DNA from: Rhodospirillales bacterium
GTDB taxonomy: Bacteria; Pseudomonadota; Alphaproteobacteria; Acetobacterales; Acetobacteraceae
Reading direction: 5' to 3'
Length of the DNA stretch: 64,000 bases
Assembly (NCBI GenBank): GCA_017304945.1
Contig: JAFKLG010000058.1
Span: forward strand, 1 to 64,000
In this document: positions 38,885 to 48,036 of the stretch, in pieces
Numbering within the stretch: position 1 is the first letter of the stretch
Layout of the letters: each line of letters begins with the position of its first letter
The notes under the pieces: model-generated
Database searches by the model: none
The model's input: the letters and a program-made list of their open reading frames with translations, nothing else
Told to the model about the DNA's origin: nothing
Made by a program: the position numbers and the translations under genes

Positions 38885-39850
38885 TCAGGCCAGTTCCGGG
38901 ATGATCCAGAGCGGCCGCTCGCCGCGCACCACCCGCTGGCAGTTGTCGAACGCGTTGCGGAACCGGGTGTACTGGTTGTCCCAGGTGGGGCCCGCGAAAT
39001 GCGCGGTCAGCGTCACGTTCGGCAGGCCGAACAGCGGGTTGTCGGAGGGCGGCGGCTCCTGGTCGAACACGTCGAGGCCGGCGCCCGCGATGGTGCCGGC
39101 GGACAGCGCCTCGATCAGCGCCGGCTCGTCCACCACCGGACCGCGGCAGGTGTTGATCAGATAGGCGCTGGGCTTCATCTGCCGAAGCTGGGCCGCTCCG
39201 ATCAGGTGGCGGGTCTCGCGCGTCAGCGGGACGTGCAGGGAGACGATGTCGGACGTCCGCAGCACCTCGTCGAGCAGCGAGAAGCGAACCCCGAGTGCGT
39301 CGGCCTGGTCCTCCGTCAAGCGGCGGATGTCGTAGTACTGCACGTCCATCCCGAAGGCGCGGGCGAGGCGGGCCACCTTGGTGCCGATCGTGCCCAGCCC
39401 GACGATGCCCAGCGTACGGCCGCGGAGTTCATAGAGCCGGACGTCCTCGACGGCGTTGCCGCGCCAGCGGCCGGCCGAGACGTTGGCATGCTGCCAGACC
39501 AGCCGCTTCGCCACCGCCAGCATCAGCATGATCGCGTGTTCGGCGACCGCGGTGGCGTTGGCGCCGCCATTGTTGCAGATCGGCACGTGGGCGCGCCGCG
39601 CCGCCTCGACGTCGCAGCGGTCATAGCCGGCGGAGAGGAGCTGCACGAGCTTGAGCTTCGGGGCCGCCGCGTAGAAGGCGTCGTTCATCGAGGGATCGCC
39701 GAAGCCGACGATGCAGTCCGCCTCGGCGAGCGCCGCCTTGAACTCCGGGGAGCCCGCGCGTGCCACGACCATGTCGAGGCTGGGCGGGACCAGCTCCCGC
39801 GCGATGTCGACTTCGTTGAGCGGATTGTCCGCGAGGATGATCTTCGCCAT
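38885..39850 (-). CDS. D-2-hydroxyacid dehydrogenase family protein
   Basis: A 321-residue NAD(P)-dependent dehydrogenase. The Rossmann motif is GIVGLGTIGTKVARLARAFG at about residue 150. Catalytic Arg is in NTCRGPVVDE, Glu in DVFDQEPP and His in TAHFAGPT. It interconverts 2-hydroxy and 2-oxo acids; the exact substrate (phosphoglycerate, glyoxylate, others) cannot be read. It converges on the MFS gene, 13 bp apart. ACT or other regulatory domains are absent. Confidence 0.92.
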   Translation of the reverse strand: MAKIILADNPLNEVDIARELVPPSLDMVVARAGSPEFKAALAEADCIVGFGDPSMNDAFYAAAPKLKLVQLLSAGYDRCDVEAARRAHVPICNNGGANATAVAEHAIMLMLAVAKRLVWQHANVSAGRWRGNAVEDVRLYELRGRTLGIVGLGTIGTKVARLARAFGMDVQYYDIRRLTEDQADALGVRFSLLDEVLRTSDIVSLHVPLTRETRHLIGAAQLRQMKPSAYLINTCRGPVVDEPALIEALSAGTIAGAGLDVFDQEPPPSDNPLFGLPNVTLTAHFAGPTWDNQYTRFRNAFDNCQRVVRGERPLWIIPELA

Positions 39851-39947
39851 CGAGTCCCCCCTTGGGTGCCTTCGATCGACAATAGACCCGAGGGATGGCC
39901 TGCCAAGAGCGCCGGGCGGCCGGCGCTACGACGGAGCAGGCGGCGGT

Positions 39948-40814
39948 ATGCCTACCGACCTTCATCCCTCGTTCACCGGCGCCGGCAATGATCCCGGGAT
40001 GACCGATCCGCTCGCCGCCGCCGTCACCCGGCATCTGCAGCGCATTCTCGCCGCCCCGTCCTCGCATGAGGCGCTGTCGCGCGACCTGTTGCGTCTCGCC
40101 GCCAACTACCGGCTCGAACTGCTCCGCCCTCGGCTTCGCGCCGCGTTGGGGGACCGGGTGCAGGGCGGGCTGTTCGCCGGTCTCCGCCTGCCGACGCGTG
40201 CGGCGGAGGGCTGCACGCTGCCCAAGCTGCTGGGCTGCTACGAAGCCGGCCTGCAGCCGCACCTCTCGGCGCTGATCGCCAATCCACCCGAGGTCGTGCT
40301 CAACATCGGCTGCGCGGAGGGGTGGTATGCGGTCGGTCTGGCGCGGCTGCTGCCGCATGCCGAGGTGCATGCCTTCGACGTGGATCCGGCCGCGCGGACG
40401 CTCTGTGCCGAAACGGCGGACCTGAACGGAGTCACCTTGCGGATCGGCGGCCGCTTCGATCCGAGCGGCTTCGCCGCTTTCGCGGGCCGCCGTGTGCTGG
40501 TGCTGTGCGACGTGGAAGGGGCGGAACGGGACCTGCTCGATCCGGCCACGACGCACGCCCTGCGGGGCTTCGACTTGGTGGTGGAGGCGCACGACGCCGT
40601 CGCGGTTGCTCCCGCGGCCGCCCCGCCGCGCCTCTCCGACACGATCGCCGCGCGGTTTGCGGCCAGCCATGCGGTGACCCGGGTGGACCTGCTCACCCGA
40701 ACCCTGGCCCTGCCGCCCTGCTGCGCGGAATGGCCGGAGATCGACCAGCTTCTGGCCGTGTGGGAGATGCGGGCCGCGCCGACGCCCTGGCTCGTCATGC
40801 GTCCGCGGCGGTGA
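39948..40814 (+). CDS. SAM-dependent methyltransferase-like protein
   Basis: A 288-residue protein with a class I methyltransferase fold. Motif I is VVLNIGCAEGWYAVGLARLL (about residues 106-125), the acidic strand end is VHAFDVDPAA, and VLVLCDVEGAERDLL is motif IV-like. About 100 helical residues precede it. The D-V-E-G-A-E pattern resembles FkbM-type methyltransferases. The substrate is unknown. I use the ATG at 39948; a second in-frame ATG at 39999 would remove 17 residues. It converges on the response regulator gene. Confidence 0.82.
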   Translation: MPTDLHPSFTGAGNDPGMTDPLAAAVTRHLQRILAAPSSHEALSRDLLRLAANYRLELLRPRLRAALGDRVQGGLFAGLRLPTRAAEGCTLPKLLGCYEAGLQPHLSALIANPPEVVLNIGCAEGWYAVGLARLLPHAEVHAFDVDPAARTLCAETADLNGVTLRIGGRFDPSGFAAFAGRRVLVLCDVEGAERDLLDPATTHALRGFDLVVEAHDAVAVAPAAAPPRLSDTIAARFAASHAVTRVDLLTRTLALPPCCAEWPEIDQLLAVWEMRAAPTPWLVMRPRR

Positions 40815-40820
40815 CGTCTG

Positions 40821-41237
40821 TCAGTGCCGGACGAGCCGCTCGAGGCAGTCGGCCAGCGCCTCGGCGGCGAACGGCTTGCCGAGGATGCAGGCGCTGTCGC
40901 CGGCGCGCTGACGCACCCGCTCCTGCGAGAATGCGGTGATGAACACGATCGGCGGCGGCGCGGGTTCCGTCGCCAGCCGGTCATAGAGATCGATCCCGCT
41001 CAAGCCCGGCATCTGCACGTCGCAGATGATGCAGGTGGGCTGCAGGCCGGAGCGCGCGGCGAGGAACGCGTCCGCCGAATCGAAAGTCGCCACCGCGTAG
41101 CCCAGGGATCGCACGAGGCTGCCGGTGGCGAGGCGGACCGAATGGTCATCATCGATGATGCAGACGAGAGGGGACGACACGAGAACCTGCGGAGATTTGG
41201 GGGCCAGGTCCGCATATGCGCCCGCGCGGGCCCGCAT
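40821..41237 (-). CDS. Single-domain response regulator (CheY-like)
   Basis: A 138-residue receiver domain with no output domain. Acidic pocket IIDDDHSVR, phospho-acceptor Asp in CIICDVQMPGLSG, TAFS with the conserved Thr, and the KPF lysine are all present. It lies 79 bp downstream of the FixJ-like regulator and probably serves as a phosphate sink or relay for the same kinase. The N-terminus is uncertain: a GTG at 41180 with AGG nearby would remove 19 residues that precede the domain. Confidence 0.87.
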   Translation of the reverse strand: MRARAGAYADLAPKSPQVLVSSPLVCIIDDDHSVRLATGSLVRSLGYAVATFDSADAFLAARSGLQPTCIICDVQMPGLSGIDLYDRLATEPAPPPIVFITAFSQERVRQRAGDSACILGKPFAAEALADCLERLVRH

Positions 41238-41316
41238 TGAATCATACGGAGGTTTAGGGGGAGGTCGCGGCCGGGGGTTCAGGGCGAGGTCGGGGCGCCG
41301 TTCGGCCGGGATTTCA

Positions 41317-41961
41317 TCACTGCGGCCGCTGCGGGCGCACGCCGAGCGCGTCGGCCATGCGCACCAGTTCCGCCAGCGACTGGGCGGCCATTTTCCGCAT
41401 CACCTTGCCGCGGTGGATCTTCACCGTGATCTCGCTCAGCCCCAGCTCGTGGGCGATCTGCTTGTTCATCAGCCCGGCGGTCGCGAGCGCCATCACCTCC
41501 CGCTCCCGCTCGCTCAGGGAGCGGAACCGCTCCTGCTGGTCCCGCCGCGCGGTGTCGCCGTCCCGCAGCCGGCGGTCGCGCTCGATCGCCACCGCCACCG
41601 CGTCCAGCAGGTCCTGGTCGCGGAACGGCTTGGCCAGGAAGTCGACCGCGCCGGCCTTCATCGCACGCACCGTCATCGGGATGTCGCCGTGGCCGGTGAT
41701 GAAGACGATCGGCACCTGCAGTCCCATCCCGGCAAGCTGCGCCTGGACGTCGAGCCCGCTCGCCATCGGCAGGCGGATGTCGAGGATGAGGCAGTTCACC
41801 TTCGGCGCGACATCCGCCGCGATGAAGGCTTGCGGCGAGGCGAAGGCCTCCACCTCGAATCCCACCGAACGCAACAGGCTGCGCAGGGCGGCGCGGATCG
41901 GTTCCTCGTCGTCGATGACGACGATCAGCGGCGCCGCGTCGGGGGAGGCCTGCGGCGGCAT
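41317..41961 (-). CDS. FixJ-family response regulator
   Basis: A 214-residue regulator. Receiver domain at residues 1-125 (VIDDEEPIRAALRSLL, acceptor Asp in LILDIRLPMASG, KPF) and a LuxR-type helix-turn-helix at 145-205 (LSEREREVMALATAGLMNKQ, IAHELGLSEITVKIHRGKVM). It overlaps the kinase gene (TGATG), so kinase and regulator are translationally coupled and clearly a pair. A GTG one codon earlier is possible. Targets unknown; the divergent AraC-type gene and repeat-protein gene are close candidates. Confidence 0.94.
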   Translation of the reverse strand: MPPQASPDAAPLIVVIDDEEPIRAALRSLLRSVGFEVEAFASPQAFIAADVAPKVNCLILDIRLPMASGLDVQAQLAGMGLQVPIVFITGHGDIPMTVRAMKAGAVDFLAKPFRDQDLLDAVAVAIERDRRLRDGDTARRDQQERFRSLSEREREVMALATAGLMNKQIAHELGLSEITVKIHRGKVMRKMAAQSLAELVRMADALGVRPQRPQ

Positions 41962-43574
41962 CACGCCGTTCCGTGGCGGGCCGCGGCGGACCCGGCGACG
42001 TCGTCGGGACGGGCGGCAATCGCGGCGGCATGGGTGGGGAGGGTGAAGGCGAACGTCGCCCCGGGCATACCGGCGTTGCGTTCGGCGCGGATTCGCCCGC
42101 CATGCGACTCCACGATGGAACGGCAGATCGACAATCCCATTCCCATCCCATGCTCCCGCGTCGTGAAGAACGCGGTGAACAGCCGCGTCATATCCGCCTC
42201 CGGCAGGCCGCGCCCACAGTCGACCACGGCGATTTCCACCGCCTCCGCCAGGTGGCGGGAACGGATCTCGAGCACGCGGGCGGGCGCCGCGTCCATCGCC
42301 TGCATCCCGTTCATCATCAGGTTGATCACCACCTGCTGCAACTGGATGCGGTCGCCGGCCACCTCCAGTTTGCCGGCGGCCAGCGCGAGCCGCAGCTCCA
42401 CCGCATGGTCGGTCAGTTCGCGCCGCAGCAGGGCGACCGCTTCCTGCACCACCTCGTTGATATCGATCGGCATCCGGCTGGGCTCCACGTCGCGCGACAT
42501 GGCGCGCAACCGACGCACCACCTCTCCGGCGCGGCGACCCTGCAGGACGATCGCGTTCAGCGCGTCCGAGACCTCCCCGAGTTCCGGGGGTGTGCGGCGG
42601 AGCCAGCGCAGCGCCGCCTCCGCCTGGGTGACCACCGCCGCCAGCGGCTGGTTCACCTCGTGCGCGATGGAGGCGGTCAGCTCCCCCATCGTCGCCACCC
42701 GCGTCACATGCGCCAGTTCCGCCCGCGTCTGCTCCAGGGCCTGTTCGGTCTTGCTGCGTTCGGTCACGTCGAGGACGCTGACGAAGACATGCTCCTCCTG
42801 CCGCATATGCGGCGGGAAGGTCGCGGCGATCAGCACCGATCGTCGTTCGCCGTTGAAGCTGCGGATCGCGTTCGCGCCTTCGAACCCGTCCCGCCCCGCC
42901 ATGAACGCGGCGAGCAGCCGCGCCTGGAGGCCGAAGCTCTCGGGCAGGAACAGGTCCGGCAGAGATTCGATCACCTGCCGTTTGTCGGTGGCCTGCAGCA
43001 TGCGGACGGCGGCCGCATTGACGTCGACGGTGCGGGCCCTTCGCATGCAGCGGGCCACCAGCTCGGGGTGTGCGAGCAGATGCGCTTCGAGGTCGTCGCC
43101 GACCTGCTGTTCGACCTCACGCAGCAGGGCGGCGACGCCGGTGTAGTCCTCCTCCCAGATGCCGACGGCGGTGCTTTCGAAGATGCGGCGATACCGGTGT
43201 TCGCTGGCCCGCAGCACCGCCATCGCGGCCTGCATCCGCAGCGCGAGCACCGTGGTGATGACGATCGCCGCGAGGCTCACCATGCAGCGGAGCACGGCGG
43301 CGCCGAGCATGTCGGTGCCGTGCACGATCACGTAGCTCAGCACCGTCAGCAAGGCGCAGCCCGCGGCGACGAAGGCCAGGGCCGATCCGGCGAAGAGCGG
43401 CGCGGCGAGCAGGATGACGATGCCGTACAGCACCGAGATCGCGATCTCGATGGGCGCGTAGGTGTCGAACAGGAAGATCGCTGCCGCGAGCACGACGGCG
43501 GACAGGGCGAACAGGGGCCGAACGGGGCCGCGGGAGGGCGCGTTCGGGGCGTCAAGGAAAGGGCGATGCGACAT
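41961..43574 (-). CDS. Membrane-bound sensor histidine kinase (FixL/TodS-like)
   Basis: A 537-residue kinase. Residues 20-120 hold four hydrophobic segments (FALSAVVLAAAIFLFD onward) with no large periplasmic loop, so the signal is probably membrane or cytosolic. A divergent PAS-like region spans 125-275 (HRYRRIFESTAVGIWEEDY). The dimerisation box is ASIAHEVNQPLAAVV with the phospho-accepting His, followed by N (NLMMNGMQAM), G1 (VDCGRGLPE) and G2 (GMGMGLSICRSIVESHGG) ATP boxes. It partners the FixJ-type regulator that overlaps its stop. Confidence 0.93.
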   Translation of the reverse strand: MSHRPFLDAPNAPSRGPVRPLFALSAVVLAAAIFLFDTYAPIEIAISVLYGIVILLAAPLFAGSALAFVAAGCALLTVLSYVIVHGTDMLGAAVLRCMVSLAAIVITTVLALRMQAAMAVLRASEHRYRRIFESTAVGIWEEDYTGVAALLREVEQQVGDDLEAHLLAHPELVARCMRRARTVDVNAAAVRMLQATDKRQVIESLPDLFLPESFGLQARLLAAFMAGRDGFEGANAIRSFNGERRSVLIAATFPPHMRQEEHVFVSVLDVTERSKTEQALEQTRAELAHVTRVATMGELTASIAHEVNQPLAAVVTQAEAALRWLRRTPPELGEVSDALNAIVLQGRRAGEVVRRLRAMSRDVEPSRMPIDINEVVQEAVALLRRELTDHAVELRLALAAGKLEVAGDRIQLQQVVINLMMNGMQAMDAAPARVLEIRSRHLAEAVEIAVVDCGRGLPEADMTRLFTAFFTTREHGMGMGLSICRSIVESHGGRIRAERNAGMPGATFAFTLPTHAAAIAARPDDVAGSAAARHGTA

Positions 43575-43757
43575 GGTGGGAGGATTTCAGCATTGTCCTC
43601 GCCCCGCCTCTATACCTTCGTATGGTGCGCGCACCCTGATGGAGGATCCAAAGCAATCTCCGTAGAATTTCGCCGCAAGCGAGGCGCCGGCACTCTCTCG
43701 GCACACCAGACGGACTGAGTTTCCCCGTCCGGCCGTGACGATCTGAAACGAGGGTGA

Positions 43758-44321
43758 ATGACAATGGCGTCTCATGCTCAGCTCATGCCGCAGACCCCGG
43801 GTGTCCTTGGCGGCGTTTCCTTCACGGATCTCTCCACGCTTCTGGTGCAGGCCCAGCGCAGCCTGCATGCCGATCCGGACGCGGCCGAGGCCATGCTGGG
43901 CCGTGCGGCGGCGATGCTGCTGGGTGCGGCACCCGAGAGGCGGCCGGCCAGCCCGACCGGGGCGCTGGCCGACTGGCAGGTGAAGCGGGTGAAGGCGCAT
44001 GTCGAGGCAAGGCTCGACAGCTCCATCCGGCTCGCGGATCTCGCGGCGCTGGTGCGCCTGACCCCGAGCCATTTCGGCCGCGCGTTCAAGGCGAGCGTCG
44101 GGGTGACCCCGCACGCCTACATCCTGGAACGGCGGATCGAGCGTGCCCGCATGCTGATGCTGACCACGACGACGCCGCTCGCGCAGATCGCCCAGGACTG
44201 CGGGATGGCCGACCAGTCTCATCTGACCCGCGTGTTTCGGCGCTTCGTCGGCAGCAGCCCGTATGCCTGGCGCCGGCGGCAGCAGGCGGAGGGTTCCTCC
44301 GCGGTGATCACCCGCCACTAG
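43758..44321 (+). CDS. AraC-family transcriptional regulator
   Basis: A 187-residue regulator. The C-terminal AraC DNA-binding domain covers residues 75-180 with two helix-turn-helix motifs (DLAALVRLTPSHFGRAFKAS, then IAQDCGMADQSHLTRVFRRF). The N-terminal 70 residues are too short for a sugar-binding cupin, so it is a small AraC-type protein. It is divergent from the kinase operon and precedes the repeat-protein gene by about 90 bp. Confidence 0.92.
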   Translation: MTMASHAQLMPQTPGVLGGVSFTDLSTLLVQAQRSLHADPDAAEAMLGRAAAMLLGAAPERRPASPTGALADWQVKRVKAHVEARLDSSIRLADLAALVRLTPSHFGRAFKASVGVTPHAYILERRIERARMLMLTTTTPLAQIAQDCGMADQSHLTRVFRRFVGSSPYAWRRRQQAEGSSAVITRH

Positions 44322-44412
44322 CCGACCTCAACTCACGTCCGCCGTCTCGTCGTCCGTCCAACCCACCATCGGGCTGCGGCCGGGTCCGCACGTCCCTTTC
44401 AGGAGAATGATC

Positions 44413-44994
44413 ATGTTGCGTTTCACGATGCTTGCCACCGCCGCCCTGCTGACCTTCGGCACCCCCGCCTTCGCCGCGAGCCCTGATCAGGGGCCGAACC
44501 AGGGGGCGGCCACCTCGATCGCAAAGCAGCGCACTGGGGATGGCGACACGGGCTATGGCGACCGTGCGCCGGAACTGTTCGGCAGTGCGATGGCGACGAA
44601 GCAGCGCACGGGGGATGGTGACACGGGCTATGGTGACCGTGCGCCGGAACTGTTCGGCAGTGCGATGGTGACGAAGCAGCGCACCGGGGACGGCGACACC
44701 GGTTACGGCGACCGTGCGCCGGAGCTGTTCGGCAGTGCGATGGTGACGAAGCAGCGCACCGGGGATGGCGACACCGGGTATGGCGATCGTGCGCCGGAGC
44801 TGTTCGGCAGTGCGATGGTGACGAAGCAGCGCACCGGGGATGGTGACACCGGCTATGGCGACCGTGCGCCGGAGCTGTTCGGCAGTGCGACCATCACCAA
44901 GCAGCGCACGGGCGATGGCGACACCGGCTTCGGCGACCGTGCGCCGGAACTGTGGGGCAGTGCGGGGACGCGCGGCGCGACAACCACGCGCTGA
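44413..44994 (+). CDS. Secreted protein of six tandem 25-residue repeats
   Basis: A 193-residue protein. The signal peptide is MLRFTMLATAALLTFGTPAF with likely cleavage after AFA-A. From residue 38 six units of 25 residues follow, KQRTGDGDTGYGDRAPELFG plus SAMVT, nearly identical except the last (FGD, ELWG). Each holds D-G-D-T-G-Y-G-D-R-A-P-E, a 12-residue loop with Asp at 1 and 3 and Glu at 12, as in EF-hands but without Gly at 6. The start at 44413 is six bases after AGGAGA. I do not recognise the family. It follows the AraC-type gene and may be under its control. Confidence 0.85.
   Translation: MLRFTMLATAALLTFGTPAFAASPDQGPNQGAATSIAKQRTGDGDTGYGDRAPELFGSAMATKQRTGDGDTGYGDRAPELFGSAMVTKQRTGDGDTGYGDRAPELFGSAMVTKQRTGDGDTGYGDRAPELFGSAMVTKQRTGDGDTGYGDRAPELFGSATITKQRTGDGDTGFGDRAPELWGSAGTRGATTTR
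44524..44991 (+). repeat. Six-copy 75-bp coding repeat
   Basis: Six consecutive in-frame units of 75 bp starting AAGCAGCGCAC, at 44524, 44599, 44674, 44749, 44824 and 44899. The nucleotide copies differ mainly at silent third positions, so the array was made recently or is kept uniform by recombination. The last unit is the most divergent and ends in the stop. Confidence 0.93.
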
Positions 44995-45189
44995 GTCCGC
45001 TCTTCTCCGCGGCGCTCGACACGCCTGAGGCCTTGAAGCACCCGCCGCGCTGGCATTCGCCAGTTCGGCGGGTTTCGCCGTGCTCGCGCAACGAAGCCGG
45101 AATGAGCGGCGCGGCTCGCCTGAGCCGCTTCGCCTTGATACGGTCCTCCCCGGACAGCCCCGTCAGTCGGGCATGCCGGGAGGAAATCA

Positions 45190-46416
45190 ATGAAGCTCAA
45201 CCGCAGGCACCTGCTTGCCTCGGCGGCGGCGACCGCCGCCATCACACCGATTCGCCGCGCACGGGCGCAGCGCCCGGTGGTTCGGATCGGAATCATGAAC
45301 GACCAGTCGGGGCCGTACCGCGATCTCACCGGGCCCACCTCGGTCGCCTGCACGCGCCAGGCGGTGCAGGAATGGGGCGACCACGGATTCGATATCGAGG
45401 TCACCGTCGCGGATCATCAGAACAAGCCGGACCTGGCCGCCTCGATCGCGCGGAAATGGTACGACCAGGACGGTATCGACGTGATCCAGGATGGCGGCGC
45501 GTCGTCCTGCGCGCTGGTGATCACCAGTATCGCGCGAGAGAAGAACAAGATCTATCTCAGCACCAGCACCGCCACTTCCGACCTGACGGGCAAGGCGTGC
45601 ACGCCCAACATGATCCATTGGGTGACCGACACCTACATGGCGTCGAAATCGACCTCGGCGGCGCTGACCAAGACCGGCGGCGACAGCTGGTTCTTCATCA
45701 CCGCGAACTACGCCTTCGGCCAGGCATTGCAGCGGGACGCGACGAAATTCGTGACCGATGCCGGCGGCAAGGTGCTGGGCGCCAACGTCTACCCGTTCCC
45801 GGAGACGACGGATTTCTCCGCCGCGCTGGTGCAGGCGCAGGCTTCCGGCGCCAAGGTGGTCGGGCTGGCGAATTCCGGCCTCGATACGGTGAACTGCATC
45901 AAGCAGGCGTCGGAGTTCGGGCTCGTGAAGGGCGGGCAGAAGCTCGCCGGGCTGATCATGTACAGTACCGACGTGCATTCGGTCGGGCTCGAGACCGCGC
46001 AGGGGCTGCTGCTGAGCGAGACGTATTACTGGGACCTGAACGACCGCACCCGCGCGTTCATGAACCGGATCAAGCCGAAGGTGACGCTGTGGCCGAACAG
46101 CATCCAGGCGGGCCAGTATTCCTCGGCGCTGCACTACTTCAAGGCGGTTGCCGAGATGGGCCCCGCGGCGTCGAAGGCCGACGGGGCCGCGACGATCGCG
46201 CGCATGAAGGCGATGCCGACCGACGACGACTGCTTCGGGGCGGGCGGCAAGATCCGGGAGGACGGGCGCAAGATTCACCCCTGCTACCTGTTCGAGGTGA
46301 AGAAGCCCGCTGAGAGCGCCCAGGAATGGGACCTGATGAAATCGGTGGCGGTGACGCCGGCCGAGGAGGCGTTCCGTCCGCTATCGGACCATGCCTGTCC
46401 GATGCTGAAGGCCTGA
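45190..46416 (+). CDS. ABC transporter substrate-binding protein (branched-chain amino acid type)
   Basis: A 408-residue periplasmic binding protein of the LivJ/amide-urea type. The N-terminus MKLNRRHLLASAAATAA looks like a twin-arginine or Sec signal with cleavage near ARA-QRPVV. The mature part has RIGIMNDQSGPYRDLTGP and YSTDVHSVGLETAQGLLLSE. It captures a small polar ligand for an ABC importer. No permease or ATPase genes are next to it, so it is an orphan here. Confidence 0.9.
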   Translation: MKLNRRHLLASAAATAAITPIRRARAQRPVVRIGIMNDQSGPYRDLTGPTSVACTRQAVQEWGDHGFDIEVTVADHQNKPDLAASIARKWYDQDGIDVIQDGGASSCALVITSIAREKNKIYLSTSTATSDLTGKACTPNMIHWVTDTYMASKSTSAALTKTGGDSWFFITANYAFGQALQRDATKFVTDAGGKVLGANVYPFPETTDFSAALVQAQASGAKVVGLANSGLDTVNCIKQASEFGLVKGGQKLAGLIMYSTDVHSVGLETAQGLLLSETYYWDLNDRTRAFMNRIKPKVTLWPNSIQAGQYSSALHYFKAVAEMGPAASKADGAATIARMKAMPTDDDCFGAGGKIREDGRKIHPCYLFEVKKPAESAQEWDLMKSVAVTPAEEAFRPLSDHACPMLKA

Positions 46417-46602
46417 CCGGTCCGGCGCGCGCCGCGGCGGCGTGCGGGGGGACTTGTATCGGCGGCGACGCGTGTCGTCGCGGCGGTCCCCCGGGGCTGC
46501 CGCCGCGGCCCGCCCGCCGACGCGCACGTCCCTGCGCGCCGCCGCGCGCCACGTTCCGCATGCCGGCGATCCGGGGTAAGGTCGCAGACCACAGGAGCCC
46601 GC

Positions 46603-48036
46603 ATGCACGTTCCCACCTCCGCCGCCTTCAAGCAGAACGCCCACGCAGCGATCGACGATCCCGGGCTGCAGAAGGCCCTTGCCCGCAGCGGCCCCAGCTT
46701 CATCGCCCGCCGCGCCGCCGCCGCCGCCGCGCTGCCGGAGTTCGAGGAGCTCCGCAACACCGCGCGCGACATCAAGAACCACACGCTGGCGAATCTGGAC
46801 TTCTATCTCGAGACCTATGCCGCCAACGTCGAGAAGGCCGGCGGATCGGTGCACTGGTGCGCCGATGCCCAGGCTGCGCGCGAGACGGTGCTGAAGATCT
46901 GCCAGGCGGCGGGCGCACGCACCGTCACCAAGGGCAAGTCGATGATCAGCGAGGAGATCGCGGTCAACGACCACCTGGAGAAGCACGGGATCACCCCGGT
47001 CGAGACGGATCTCGGCGAATACATCATCCAGCTTCGGCACGAACTGCCCAGCCACATCATCGCCCCGGCCTTCCACCTGAATCTCGAGGACTGGGAGGAG
47101 GCGTTCCGCAAGTCGCACACCGACCTGCCGGCGGACCGCGTCTTCACCGAACGGCGCGACATCCTCACCGAAGCGCGGACCAAGTTGCGCGCCCGCTTCC
47201 TGGCCGCGGATGTCGGCATCACCGGCGCCAACTTCCTGATCGCGGAAACCGGCACCAGCGTGATCGTCACCAACGAGGGCAATGGCGACCTGACCCAGAC
47301 GCTGCCGCGCGTGCACATCGTGCTCGCCAGCATCGAGAAGGTGGTGCCGACGCTGGAGGACTGCACCTCGCTGCTGCGCGTGCTGGCGCGGTCGGCGACC
47401 GGGCAGGACATGTCGGTCTACACGACGTTCTCCACCGGCCCCCGGCGCAGCGAGGACCTGGACGGGCCGGCGGAATACCACGTGGTGCTGGTCGACAACG
47501 GGCGCTCCGCCATGATCGGCACCGAGTTCCAGGACATGCTGCGCTGCATCCGCTGCGCCGCCTGCATGAACCACTGCCCGGTCTACGGCGCGGTGGGCGG
47601 ACATGCCTATGGCTGGGTGTATCCGGGCCCGATGGGATCCGTGCTCACTCCGGCCCTGATCGGGGTCGACAAGGCCGGCCTGCTGCCCAACGCCTCCACC
47701 TTCTGCGGCAAGTGCGAGAGCGTCTGCCCGGTGAAGATCCCATTGCCGGGGTTGATGCGGCACTGGCGGGAGCGGGAGTTCGAGCGGCACCTGACGCCGG
47801 CGACGCAACGGCGGAACCTCGGACTCTGGGCGTGGTTCGCGCGCCGGCCGTCCCTCTACCGGGTGGCGACGCGGGCCGCCGCGGCCGTGCTGGGCGCCGC
47901 GGGGCGGAAGCGCGGGCGGTTCGGGCGCATGCCGTTTGCCGGCGGCTGGACGCAAGGCCGCGACCTGCCCGCACCCGAGGGCGACACGTTCTTCGCCCGC
48001 TATGCGCGGGCGCAGCGGGACGGGACGCTCCGATGA
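46603..48036 (+). CDS. lutB: LutB/LldF iron-sulfur protein (L-lactate utilisation)
   Basis: A 477-residue iron-sulfur protein of the LutABC L-lactate oxidation complex. The first 300 residues are the LUD domain (GITGANFLIAETGTSVIVTN). Two ferredoxin-like clusters follow: CIRCAACMNHCPVYG and CGKCESVCPVK. The C-terminus is a basic tail. LutA, which normally lies directly upstream, is absent; an ABC binding protein is there instead. The stop overlaps the start of lutC. Function with lactate is inferred from the family. Confidence 0.93.
   Translation: MHVPTSAAFKQNAHAAIDDPGLQKALARSGPSFIARRAAAAAALPEFEELRNTARDIKNHTLANLDFYLETYAANVEKAGGSVHWCADAQAARETVLKICQAAGARTVTKGKSMISEEIAVNDHLEKHGITPVETDLGEYIIQLRHELPSHIIAPAFHLNLEDWEEAFRKSHTDLPADRVFTERRDILTEARTKLRARFLAADVGITGANFLIAETGTSVIVTNEGNGDLTQTLPRVHIVLASIEKVVPTLEDCTSLLRVLARSATGQDMSVYTTFSTGPRRSEDLDGPAEYHVVLVDNGRSAMIGTEFQDMLRCIRCAACMNHCPVYGAVGGHAYGWVYPGPMGSVLTPALIGVDKAGLLPNASTFCGKCESVCPVKIPLPGLMRHWREREFERHLTPATQRRNLGLWAWFARRPSLYRVATRAAAAVLGAAGRKRGRFGRMPFAGGWTQGRDLPAPEGDTFFARYARAQRDGTLR

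Noticed and set aside
44524-44991. Regular 75-bp array taken as a possible CRISPR
   Set aside because: Units adjoin without spacers and keep one reading frame; it is a coding repeat.
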